Assembly: GCA_021788565.1 (NCBI GenBank)
Contig: JAJYKO010000066.1
Span: 1-12,575 of the forward strand
From: Chloroflexota bacterium
GTDB taxonomy: Bacteria; Chloroflexota; UBA6077
Length of the DNA: 12,575 nt
Direction: 5' to 3'
The notes under the pieces are model-generated. The model ran no database searches. It worked only from the letters and a program-made list of their open reading frames with translations, and was not told where the DNA came from. This document shows positions 6,712-12,575 of this stretch, in pieces. Position 1 is the first letter of the stretch. Every line of letters begins with the position of its first letter. Made by a program: the position numbers and the translations under genes.

Positions 6712-8115
6712 TCAGATCTGCGCAGAAGGCGAGTTCATCTCAGGAGGCAGGGGTGACACGTACGGCTTCCCGCTCGTGTCCTGTTGGAACACTTCCCTGG
6801 CCTTTCGGAGAAGCTCTGGGCTGGTCATCAACTCGTAGCCTGCCAGCCCCATGGCCTTGGCCGCCACGATCATCGCCTTCTGGCCTATGCCCATGCCCGC
6901 AGCTGCTGTCGCTTGCCAGGAATGGGCGGCGGTCCCCATCACGAAGGTGGCGGCGGTCAGCTGCCCAGTGGGAGTGATCCAGCTCACGTCGCCCACGTCG
7001 GTGGAGCCCGGCATCGGCTTGCCCCAGTCATAGATGGGGGCCACATCCTCATGCAGGGTCAGCTCTGCATACTCCACGGGGATGTTGTTGGCCGCCAGCA
7101 CCGAGCGCTTCTGCCCCGGATCGAAGGAGCGCTCCATGTCCCTGGCGAAGGCCAGGTCTTCCTCGCCGAACTTGGGCGGGCCAACCCGTCTCAAACTATC
7201 CATCAAGACGTCCGAAACCACCCGATTGGGCAGGTAATCGTAGCAGCCTACCTGGAACTTCACCTCCATCCTGGTGCCCGTCATCAGGGCGGCGCCCTCC
7301 GCGATCTTCACGATCCGAGGGTAGATCTCTTCCACTTGGTACCGATGGGGTGCCCGCATGTAGTACCAGACCTCGGCCGCTGCCGGCACGACGTTGGGCT
7401 GTCCCCCACCATTGGTGATCACATAGTGGATCCGCGCCTCCTGGATAACGTGCTCCCTCAGGTAGTTGACCCCAACGTTCATCAACTCTACAGCATCCAG
7501 GGCACTGATCCCCATGTGGGGAGCCGAGGCGGCGTGAGCTGCCCTGCCGTAGAAGGCGAAGCGAACGGAATTCATCGCCAAGTGCTGGCTGCCCCAGACG
7601 CTGTTGACGACCCAGGGGTGCCAGGTGATGGCGGCATCCAGATCGTCGAAGGCACCTGCCTTAGCCATGAAGACCTTGCCGATCAGGGTCTCCTCTGCCG
7701 GGCAGCCGTAGAAGCGGACGGTCCCCTTCACCCGTCCTGCCTCGACCTCCTTCTTCAACGCTACTGCTGCGCCAAGGCTGCCTACTCCTAGCAGATTGTG
7801 GCCGCAGCCATGGCCCGGTCCTCCGGGAATGACCTCCTCCCGAGTAGGCGTCACCTTCTGGGAGAGACCCGCGAGGCTATCGTACTCGCCGAGGAAGCCG
7901 AGGATCGGCTTGCCCTGGCCGAAGGAGGCCGTGAAGGCCGTGGGCATGTTGCCCACTCCGCTCTCGACACTGAAACCTTCCTGCGCAAGGTAGCTCGCCA
8001 AGGCCGCGGCCGACTTCTCCTCCGTCAGGCCGACCTCCGCGTAGTCCCAGATGGTCTTGGACAGGTCGATCAGCTCGGGCGACTTCTCGTCGATCCACAT
8101 TAATCCGGTGCGCAC
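6712..8115 (-). CDS. M20 family metallo-amidohydrolase, AbgB-like
   Basis: Cytoplasmic zinc-type peptidase/amidohydrolase of 467 residues (M20D/aminobenzoyl-glutamate utilisation B-like). Predicted metal ligands: Cys104 and His106 in GHGCGHN, Glu141/Glu142 in PAEE, His166 in TWHPW, and His398 in GTAAHS. The small dimerisation domain (about 184-300) includes GRAAHAASAPH and NGGGQPNVVP. The GTG start at 8115 is set by AAGGAGG eight bases upstream; that Shine-Dalgarno overlaps the stop of the symporter gene, 13 bases away, so the genes are coupled. E. coli AbgB works with AbgA and the AbgT importer; neither is here, so p-aminobenzoyl-glutamate is only one possible substrate. N-acyl amino acids or short peptides fit too. 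Confidence 0.9.
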   Translation of the reverse strand: MRTGLMWIDEKSPELIDLSKTIWDYAEVGLTEEKSAAALASYLAQEGFSVESGVGNMPTAFTASFGQGKPILGFLGEYDSLAGLSQKVTPTREEVIPGGPGHGCGHNLLGVGSLGAAVALKKEVEAGRVKGTVRFYGCPAEETLIGKVFMAKAGAFDDLDAAITWHPWVVNSVWGSQHLAMNSVRFAFYGRAAHAASAPHMGISALDAVELMNVGVNYLREHVIQEARIHYVITNGGGQPNVVPAAAEVWYYMRAPHRYQVEEIYPRIVKIAEGAALMTGTRMEVKFQVGCYDYLPNRVVSDVLMDSLRRVGPPKFGEEDLAFARDMERSFDPGQKRSVLAANNIPVEYAELTLHEDVAPIYDWGKPMPGSTDVGDVSWITPTGQLTAATFVMGTAAHSWQATAAAGMGIGQKAMIVAAKAMGLAGYELMTSPELLRKAREVFQQDTSGKPYVSPLPPEMNSPSAQI

Positions 8116-8128
8116 CTGCGGGCCCTCC

Positions 8129-9592
8129 TTATTGCGGCAAAGGCTTGGGGGCTACCTCTTCGAAACCGGTGGCGTGGGCGGTGGTCAAGGCGCTGACCGC
8201 GACAGCCACCACGAAGTTCAGGAACAGGCCGATGAAACCCGCGTTCAGCCCCATGAAGGGATCGTTGCCGCCCAGCACCAGGAAAGACACGACAACCAGA
8301 CCAACTACCATCCCTGAGAAGATGCCAGCCGTGGTGGCTCTCCTCCAGAACAGGCCGAACAGCACCCCCGGGAGGAACTGCGACACACCATCGTAACCGA
8401 TCAAAAGCAGCGCCACCAAGGTGGTCGAGCTGAAGATGGCGAAGTAGAGCGCGATGGCGGTGATCACGATCACCAGTGCCCTCGCCAATCGGGCCACCTT
8501 GTCGTCGCTCATTCCGGGTGAGACGATCGGCCGGTAGAAGTTCTTCGCGAAGAGGGTGGCGGCGGTGAGCAGGATGATCGCGGAGGGCACCATAGCCGTC
8601 AGAGCCCCCGCCGCACCTATCAGCCCCAGGAGCCAGGCGGGGAAGGTCTTGCTGACCACGGTCAGTAGGGAGAGATCGCCGTTCTGAAGGTTTGGCACGA
8701 TCAGGAGAGCTGAGAAGCCGGCCAGGAAGACCAGGGGAAGCATGATAGTGTACAGCGGCATGACCACGGCATTGCGGCGTAAGATGTTGCCGCTCTTGGC
8801 GCTGTACGCGGCCCCGAAGCTGTGAGGCCACATGTAGCCGCCAAAGGAACAGAGGAGGACCGTCGATATGTACCAGCTATCTCCCAGTACCTTCGTGGTG
8901 CCAGGCAGGACCAGATGAGTAGGCTTGGCCTGCACCAGAGCAGTGAACATCTGGCCGATCCCGCCGAAGTAGATATACGGGATGGCGATGCCAATGAAGA
9001 GTACCGCTAGCAGCATCATTAGGTCCTTGATCACGCTGACCCATGCCACGGCCCGAATGCCGCTTGTGTACACGAAGGCCGCCACGAGCGCGAAGGAGAT
9101 TAGCATGGCGAGTGTGGGGCTGATGGCCCCAAAGCTCGCCACCTCCATGATGATCCCGAGCCCGGTTAGCTGCAGCTGCAGGTACGGGACGATGCACGCG
9201 ACCCCAACCAGCGCCACCAAGGCGGCTAGATACTTGTCCCTGTAGCGCAGGAAGAAGAAGTCCGGCTGTGTATGCAGACCGTGTTTGCGGCCCAGCTCCC
9301 AGACCAACGGGAGGATGAAAAACGAAACCACGTAGGTGAGGGTCAGGTAGGCGATGATGTACAGGGTCGGCCCGCCCCTGGAATAGGCCCAGCCGCTGGC
9401 GCCCAGGAAGGAGAAGGTTGTGTAGACTTCACCTGCCGCCAGCAACCAAGTGAACAGCAGGCCGAATTGGCGGCCTCCCACCGTCCACTGCTCCAGGCTC
9501 ATCTCGTGGCGCCTGCCTGCGTAGAAAGCGAGGGCGGAGGCCCCAGCAACCACCAGAAATATCAAGATCAGGGCCACAGCACCGGGCGTCAT
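8129..9592 (-). CDS. Sodium:solute symporter (SSS family)
   Basis: Inner-membrane secondary transporter of 487 residues with hydrophobic helices along its whole length, as in LeuT-fold SSS proteins. Seen: an N-terminal helix followed by AGRRHEMSLEQWTVGGRQFG (the family's standard first loop), FTWLLAAGEVYTTFSFLGASGWAYSRG spread over helices 2-3, HTQPDFFFLRY, and the late block LLIGYDGVSQFLPGV. It should couple sodium entry to uptake of an organic acid, amino acid or related solute. Its ATG overlaps the stop of the DUF3311 gene by ATGA, and the M20 hydrolase follows 13 bases later, so the cargo is probably the hydrolase substrate. That link is inferred; the ligand is unknown. Confidence 0.93.
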   Translation of the reverse strand: MTPGAVALILIFLVVAGASALAFYAGRRHEMSLEQWTVGGRQFGLLFTWLLAAGEVYTTFSFLGASGWAYSRGGPTLYIIAYLTLTYVVSFFILPLVWELGRKHGLHTQPDFFFLRYRDKYLAALVALVGVACIVPYLQLQLTGLGIIMEVASFGAISPTLAMLISFALVAAFVYTSGIRAVAWVSVIKDLMMLLAVLFIGIAIPYIYFGGIGQMFTALVQAKPTHLVLPGTTKVLGDSWYISTVLLCSFGGYMWPHSFGAAYSAKSGNILRRNAVVMPLYTIMLPLVFLAGFSALLIVPNLQNGDLSLLTVVSKTFPAWLLGLIGAAGALTAMVPSAIILLTAATLFAKNFYRPIVSPGMSDDKVARLARALVIVITAIALYFAIFSSTTLVALLLIGYDGVSQFLPGVLFGLFWRRATTAGIFSGMVVGLVVVSFLVLGGNDPFMGLNAGFIGLFLNFVVAVAVSALTTAHATGFEEVAPKPLPQ

Positions 9593-9807
9593 CGGACTTC
9601 ACCTCCTTCGCCACCTCGGGGTTTCTCCTGCTCGTAGGCGCGCCACATGAATAGCGGGGTGAGGAAGATCCAGGCGATCAACCAGAACAGATTGAACGGC
9701 AGACCCAGCACGAAAGGGTAGATTCGGTCCCACAGAGGGACTGAGAAGCAGATGCCGATGAAGGGCACCAGGGCCCAAAGGACCGCCACCAGCGACGGGG
9801 TTTTCAT
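9589..9807 (-). CDS. DUF3311 small membrane protein
   Basis: Protein of 72 residues with two hydrophobic helices separated by a short loop: SLVAVLWALVPFIGICFSVPLW, then DRIYPFVLGLPFN and an LFWLIAWIFLTPLFMW helix. The VPF..L..R..P..LGLPF pattern is that of DUF3311 proteins, commonly encoded immediately upstream of SSS symporters and thought to help or accompany them; the molecular role is not known. I chose ATG 9807, which has GGGAG ten bases upstream, over the in-frame TTG at 9834. The stop overlaps the symporter start (ATGA). It is the first gene of the three-gene operon. The C-terminus (EKPRGGEGGEVR) is hydrophilic and charged. Confidence 0.82.
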   Translation of the reverse strand: MKTPSLVAVLWALVPFIGICFSVPLWDRIYPFVLGLPFNLFWLIAWIFLTPLFMWRAYEQEKPRGGEGGEVR

Positions 9808-10256
9808 AGCTTCAGCACTCCCTTCGAGCAACAAGCTCTACCACAGGTTATCTGCACTTTCCTCTGGAATGTGGTTCCTGGCTGCGGATCTCGAGTTCTG
9901 CGCCTTGATGGTTGATCTCACCCCCTTTCAGTCTTCCAGAGTTCACGGCAGAGCATATCGCTCCCGACGGCCTCCTGAGACAGGCGAAGGGGGTTCCCCT
10001 CCAGCGAGTGCTCGCCGTGATTCAACAGGCTGGTTGCACTATGGGTTCAGGAAGAACGTCGAACGGACGAGCGAAAAGCTCTGGGAGGTGCAGCGCGCCC
10101 GACGAGAGTTCCCTCCGCCGCTCGCAGCCACGAAGAACTCAATGGTAATCCCAATGTCTATCATGTGAAATATCTGTTGGCCTCACCTGATGGTTGTCTG
10201 ATGGTTCTCTGATGCTTTGTTTAACCGGATGAGTGGTCGACAAGCGATGTGAAGCC
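9808..10256. other. Upstream region of the DUF3311-symporter-hydrolase operon
   Basis: No supported gene. This should hold the operon's minus-strand promoter and perhaps a long leader, but no clear -35/-10 pair was found. On the minus strand GAGTTC and GAACTC can pair around positions 10108-10140, a possible leader hairpin. No T-box core motif was seen. The tandem 11-bp repeats listed separately lie at its right end, about 380 bases before the first start codon. Confidence 0.45.
10187..10219 (+). repeat. Three tandem 11-bp repeats (possible regulator site)
   Basis: The units are CTGATGGTTGT, CTGATGGTTCT and CTGATGCTTTG, directly adjacent at an exact 11-base period. One helical turn per unit is the layout bound by OmpR/PhoB-type winged-helix response regulators. 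A similar array occurs at 11431-11463. Function is inferred; no regulator gene lies in the window. Confidence 0.55.
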
Positions 10257-10611
10257 CTTGCCGATGCCCACTTCACGGCATAGCTACCAGGTACCGCAGG
10301 TAGCGGCGCTCGTGACTGGAGGGGTGAGGGCGTAGATAGGCGAGTTTGTCCGACAGCCAGGAGAGGAGGCGATTGGAGGCTGCTACAACGGTCTCTTGGC
10401 CCATGGCAACCGGTTCCATGCCCAGCTTGAAGTCGCCGAGCTTGCCCAAAAGGTCACCTCCTTGACCAAGTTGGAGCTGGCGTTCCGCATCCCCAAGAGA
10501 CACAGGCACCAATACAGGACGACCACCCCTGAGATGAGTTCCCCCAACTGCTTGGCACTCTTCACCTTCGGCATACCCTTGAGCCGCAAGTGGTGCTTCC
10601 AGTTCCTGTAT
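10257..10611. repeat. Direct repeat, copy 2 (3' end of IS4-like element)
   Basis: Second copy of the 5241-5594 repeat, same orientation, about 95% identical over its inner 274 bases. Translated on the minus strand it keeps only YRNWKHHLRLKG, the end of the IS4-type YREK motif, and the C-terminal tail of the transposase; the catalytic Glu and everything before it are missing. The mismatches fall in all three codon positions, as expected of decaying DNA. The break at 10611 is sharp, so this copy is truncated by deletion or insertion. Confidence 0.88.
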
Positions 10612-10747
10612 GTCAGCATCGGTGAGGGAACGGCTCCTCCGCGATTTATGGGAATGCCCCCTGTGCGGCAGTACGTTTGGCCGGACGCCATTGGCTTTTA
10701 CCGACCCAGCCTCTGATCTTGGCACGCTCCGGCTCCGGCAATTAGTT

Positions 10748-11183
10748 GAGACCTGGTCACAAATCATCACGCCGCCTGCAAGTAGGGCTTGAGCCCGGCT
10801 CGCGGGTCGTCACCGCTCTCGAAGCGATGGAGTAACGCGAGTTGGTACACCAGTACAGCACCCAGGACGAAGCGTTGGGTCGGCACAAGCCCTCGGGTGG
10901 GCACCTGGCCCAGGCAGTCGAAGATCGCCTTGAATTGGGCGTTGAACTTCTCTATCGCGTGAGTCCGCAACTGATGGAAGATGCGCCTGACCTCGACCCC
11001 TGGCTGGGGTCGGCATCGGGATGCGGTCAACCAACATGACCAACGCGACAAGGGCCGAGACTTCCGTTACCATTGGATTGCCTCTGTATCGCGGTTTGGC
11101 AACCTGATGGTACGAGGCTACCACGTCGGTCCAACCCCCGGCGCGGTTCGTTATTCACGACCCTGCATTTATGACCAGGTCTC
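10748..11183 (-). mobile_element. Internally deleted insertion sequence with both terminal repeats
   Basis: GAGACCTGGTCACAAAT at 10748-10764 faces its inverted complement ATTTATGACCAGGTCTC at 11167-11183 (16 of 17 positions, the outer 12 identical). The enclosed transposase relic stops three bases inside the left repeat, as is usual for an IS. Only 436 bp separate the outer ends, so most of the 5' coding part has been lost. No clear target duplication is seen next to the repeats. Confidence 0.75.
10767..11154 (-). pseudogene. DDE transposase C-terminal relic, family not assigned
   Basis: Read on the minus strand: ITNRAGGWTDVVASYHQVAK, then RYRGNPMVTEVSALVALVMLVD in one frame, a frameshift near 10990-11020, then RRIFHQLRTHAIEKFNAQFK and VPTRGLVPTQRFVLGAVLVYQLALL to the final LKPYLQAA stop. 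The IE..N.Q.K segment is the usual DDE transposase region around the last catalytic Glu, and the VRG-like and YQLALL blocks are typical C-terminal features. It is unlike the IS4-like relics. A TGA stands immediately upstream of the readable part, so this is a fragment of about 130 codons that cannot make a working transposase. Confidence 0.72.
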
Positions 11184-11514
11184 GGTTAGATCGGGTGTAG
11201 ATTACCCATGATTAGCCCGAGATTGCGGCCGATTTACCCCTGCTTACCAAACCATGAGCGCGACTGGAGTGGGGATATATATTCCTCCGTAGCATTACGG
11301 CTGTAGCGTCTTGCGATTTAGCGCCTTTCATTTTTGGCAACCCCCGAGATTTCCCTCGACGCCTTACGGCTCCAGAGCAGAATTATGTCACCTTCAATCA
11401 ACAGCCCCGGGAACACGGGACGATGAATGGTTGACACCATCCTGACGGTAACCTGACGGCAACGGTACGCCATCAAGCGAAGTCGGGAAGCAAAGGGAAA
11501 GCGGTCAGCCTCCG
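11184..11514. other. Gene-free stretch between IS relic and tRNA-Sec
   Basis: No supported gene on either strand. It is locally more AT-rich (for example the TATATAT near 11276) and contains the second tandem-repeat array. A minus-strand open frame (11318-11524) lacks a ribosome binding site and runs across that array, so it was not accepted. Confidence 0.5.
11431..11463 (+). repeat. Tandem 11-bp repeats resembling those at 10187-10219
   Basis: The units are TTGACACCATC (weak), CTGACGGTAAC and CTGACGGCAAC, adjacent at an 11-base period and sharing the CTGAYGGT core with the first array. Possible binding site of an OmpR/PhoB-type regulator. No gene in good position to be controlled is recognised next to it. 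Confidence 0.5.
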
Positions 11515-11552
11515 CATAAAACAACCCTAGGCTAAACGAGAATCTAGCCTAG
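11515..11552 (-). terminator. Intrinsic terminator after tRNA-Sec
   Basis: On the minus strand CTAGGCTA (from 11552) and TAGCCTAG (to 11527) form a perfect 8-bp stem around a 10-base loop, followed by GGTTGTTTT. It lies 13 bases after the encoded CCA of tRNA-Sec, where its terminator is expected. Confidence 0.75.
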
Positions 11553-11565
11553 CAGTTGGAGAAAA

Positions 11566-11664
11566 TGGCGGAGGCGCATGGGAGTCGAACCCACCCGGGA
11601 CAGCGATTACTGCCCCGCAGACGGTTTTGAAGACCGCGAGGCCCACCGGGACCCGTCCGCCTCC
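11566..11664 (-). tRNA. selC: tRNA-Sec (anticodon TCA)
   Basis: A 99-nt tRNA on the minus strand with the special features of bacterial selenocysteine tRNA: acceptor GGAGGCGG pairing with GCGCCTCC, a long D arm (GGGTCCC-GGT-GGGCCTC), anticodon stem GCGGT/ACCGT closing the loop CTTCAAA with anticodon TCA, a long variable arm (GGGGCAG/CTGTCCC), a T arm with GTTCGACT, discriminator G and encoded CCA. The layout matches E. coli selC closely. It inserts selenocysteine at UGA codons with SelA, SelB and SelD, none of which is encoded in this window. The eighth acceptor pair reads G opposite G, and there is one mismatch in the D stem. A terminator follows, so it is probably transcribed alone. Confidence 0.95.
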
Positions 11665-11713
11665 ATGGGAAACGCGACCGGCCGTAGATCAGGCAGGTCG
11701 CCCACCGCCCTCT

Positions 11714-11743
11714 ATTCTATCGTATTCGGGACGCCCCTTGCAG
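11714..11743 (-). promoter_or_regulatory. Possible promoter of tRNA-Sec
   Basis: On the minus strand CTGCAA (11743-11738) is followed after 18 bases by TAGAAT (11719-11714), which would start transcription about 40 bases before the tRNA. The -10 box is good and the -35 box poor, so this is tentative. Confidence 0.35.
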
Positions 11744-12062
11744 GCGTATCCCCTTGTTCTTGAAGGTTCCGGCGTCCCAATCGGCAGTGTGGCGTCTCGT
11801 GAGGAATCGCCGAGAATGCTGGGGACATGCCGTTGTCTTTGTCGTATGGTCCCGCAGAACTGAACGTCGCCGGAGCGGCGCGCTGGGAAGAAGGCAGCCC
11901 CTCTCAGCCCCGATCGTTCTGTATGGACGTTGTTGGTAGGCAGTGTAGAGGAGAATCGAACAAACCGCGTAGCCTCCATCCGTCCTCTGGTCGATGCCAT
12001 ATGTCGTCCTCGGGCGTACGCTGCCACTGTAATCGACCACAACAGGTGCAAGGTGATGTCAG
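11744..12062. other. Intergenic region between divergent tRNA-Sec and NmrA-like gene
   Basis: No supported gene; the open frames here have no ribosome binding site or recognisable motif. It should hold the + strand promoter for the gene at 12063, but no clear -35/-10 pair was found. Confidence 0.45.
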
Positions 12063-12575
12063 ATGAAAGTGTGCATTGTCGGGGCCTCTGGGAAGCTTGG
12101 CAGGTACATGGTGCAGCACGCGCTTGACCGGGGCTACGAGGTGGTTGGTGTTTGTCGGGAGCGCAGCGTAAGCAAGCTCGAGACATTCAAGGGGCGGATC
12201 ACGGTGCTTGCAGGCGCCACGAACGACCGCGAAGTTATCAAGGAGGCTGTCGCCGGCTGCGACGGGGTGTTCACCGTCCTGTTCCCGTGGGGAGCTAAGT
12301 ACTCGTCGGGGACGGCCCAGGCGGTGCTCGATTACTCGCCGCCGGGCGCACGCCTCATATTCTCCTGCGGCTGGCATATCACTCGAGACGGCCAGGACCT
12401 GTACCCTCTTACCTTCAAAGTGATGCTGAAGGCGATGACCTGGCTCATGCGGCTCGTGCCCTTTGCGAGCATCGACGATCAGGTGGAAGCCTGCCGCCGG
12501 ATTTTCGCCAGCGACACGAAGTGGACGGTCGTGCGGGGAAGCGACCTCGAAGAGGGGGCGAGCGAGGGGCTGCCC
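12063..12575 (+). CDS. NAD(P)-binding NmrA/atypical-SDR family protein, N-terminal part (partial)
   Basis: Open from ATG 12063 to the end of the window, 171 codons with no stop. The start is supported by AAGGTG about 7 bases upstream and by the immediate Rossmann fold: MKVCIVGASGKLGRYMVQHAL (first strand and GxxGxxG dinucleotide loop), GYEVVGVCRE (second strand with an Arg suited to NADP), then AGATNDREVIKEAVAGCDGVFTVLFPWG and ARLIFSCGW. This is the layout of NmrA-like and atypical SDR proteins, which act as oxidoreductases or redox sensors. The classical YxxxK catalytic pair is not evident in the visible part. The later WTVVRGSDL resembles the WTILRP segment of this family. Substrate unknown; the 3' end is outside the window. 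Confidence 0.82.
   Translation, partial: MKVCIVGASGKLGRYMVQHALDRGYEVVGVCRERSVSKLETFKGRITVLAGATNDREVIKEAVAGCDGVFTVLFPWGAKYSSGTAQAVLDYSPPGARLIFSCGWHITRDGQDLYPLTFKVMLKAMTWLMRLVPFASIDDQVEACRRIFASDTKWTVVRGSDLEEGASEGLP

Noticed and set aside
6784..7791. Long open frame (335 codons) on the + strand
   Set aside because: It is antisense to the well-supported M20 hydrolase, has no family motif and is His/Pro/Gly-rich as expected of a GC-driven shadow.
9752..10168. Open frame of 138 codons on the + strand
   Set aside because: It starts inside the DUF3311 gene on the opposite strand, has no good ribosome binding site and resembles no family.
10610..10792. Small + strand frame with a CPLCG zinc-finger-like pair
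   Set aside because: Only one CxxC pair is present, no ribosome binding site was found, and it crosses the boundary of two IS relics, including a terminal inverted repeat.
11318..11524. Minus-strand frame of 68 codons between the IS relic and tRNA-Sec
   Set aside because: No ribosome binding site or motif, and it overlaps the tandem-repeat array and the tRNA terminator.

Overview
The window is a moderately GC-rich bacterial chromosome segment with strong AAGGAGG-type ribosome binding sites and several GTG starts. It encodes a selenocysteine tRNA, so the organism is probably able to decode UGA as selenocysteine. No marker gene fixes the taxon. A deep-branching Gram-positive or Chloroflexi-like origin is only a guess.

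Left part (1-5176, all + strand): the 3' end of a non-classical (SCP-x/DUF35-associated type) thiolase, then a complete five-gene branched-chain-amino-acid-type ABC importer in the order livK (lipoprotein receptor), livG and livF (ATPases), livH and livM (permeases). livG/livF overlap and livH/livM are 6 bases apart. The livK-livG gap carries several hairpins that could set the receptor-to-transporter ratio. The ligand cannot be read from the sequence, and the neighbouring thiolase makes an acid other than Leu/Ile/Val possible.

Middle part (5241-10611): a metabolic cassette on the - strand lies between two directly repeated relics of an IS4-like transposase gene. The cassette is a DUF3311 small membrane protein, a sodium:solute symporter (SSS family) and an M20 amidohydrolase related to AbgB. 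The first two genes overlap by ATGA, and the Shine-Dalgarno of the third overlaps the stop of the second. The likely logic is sodium-driven uptake of an amide-linked acid followed by hydrolysis in the cytoplasm. A perfect 15-bp hairpin follows the last gene.

Right part (10612-12575): a second, unrelated IS relic, internally deleted but still with both terminal inverted repeats; a gene-poor stretch with 11-bp tandem repeats resembling OmpR/PhoB-type sites; a tRNA-Sec gene (- strand) with a convincing intrinsic terminator; and the 5' part of a NAD(P)-binding NmrA/atypical-SDR protein (+ strand) that runs off the end.

I found no CRISPR array, phage module, toxin-antitoxin pair or defence system. 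The unusual content is genome architecture (IS relics around a transport/hydrolase cassette, repeat arrays, an isolated tRNA-Sec), not a clearly new system.
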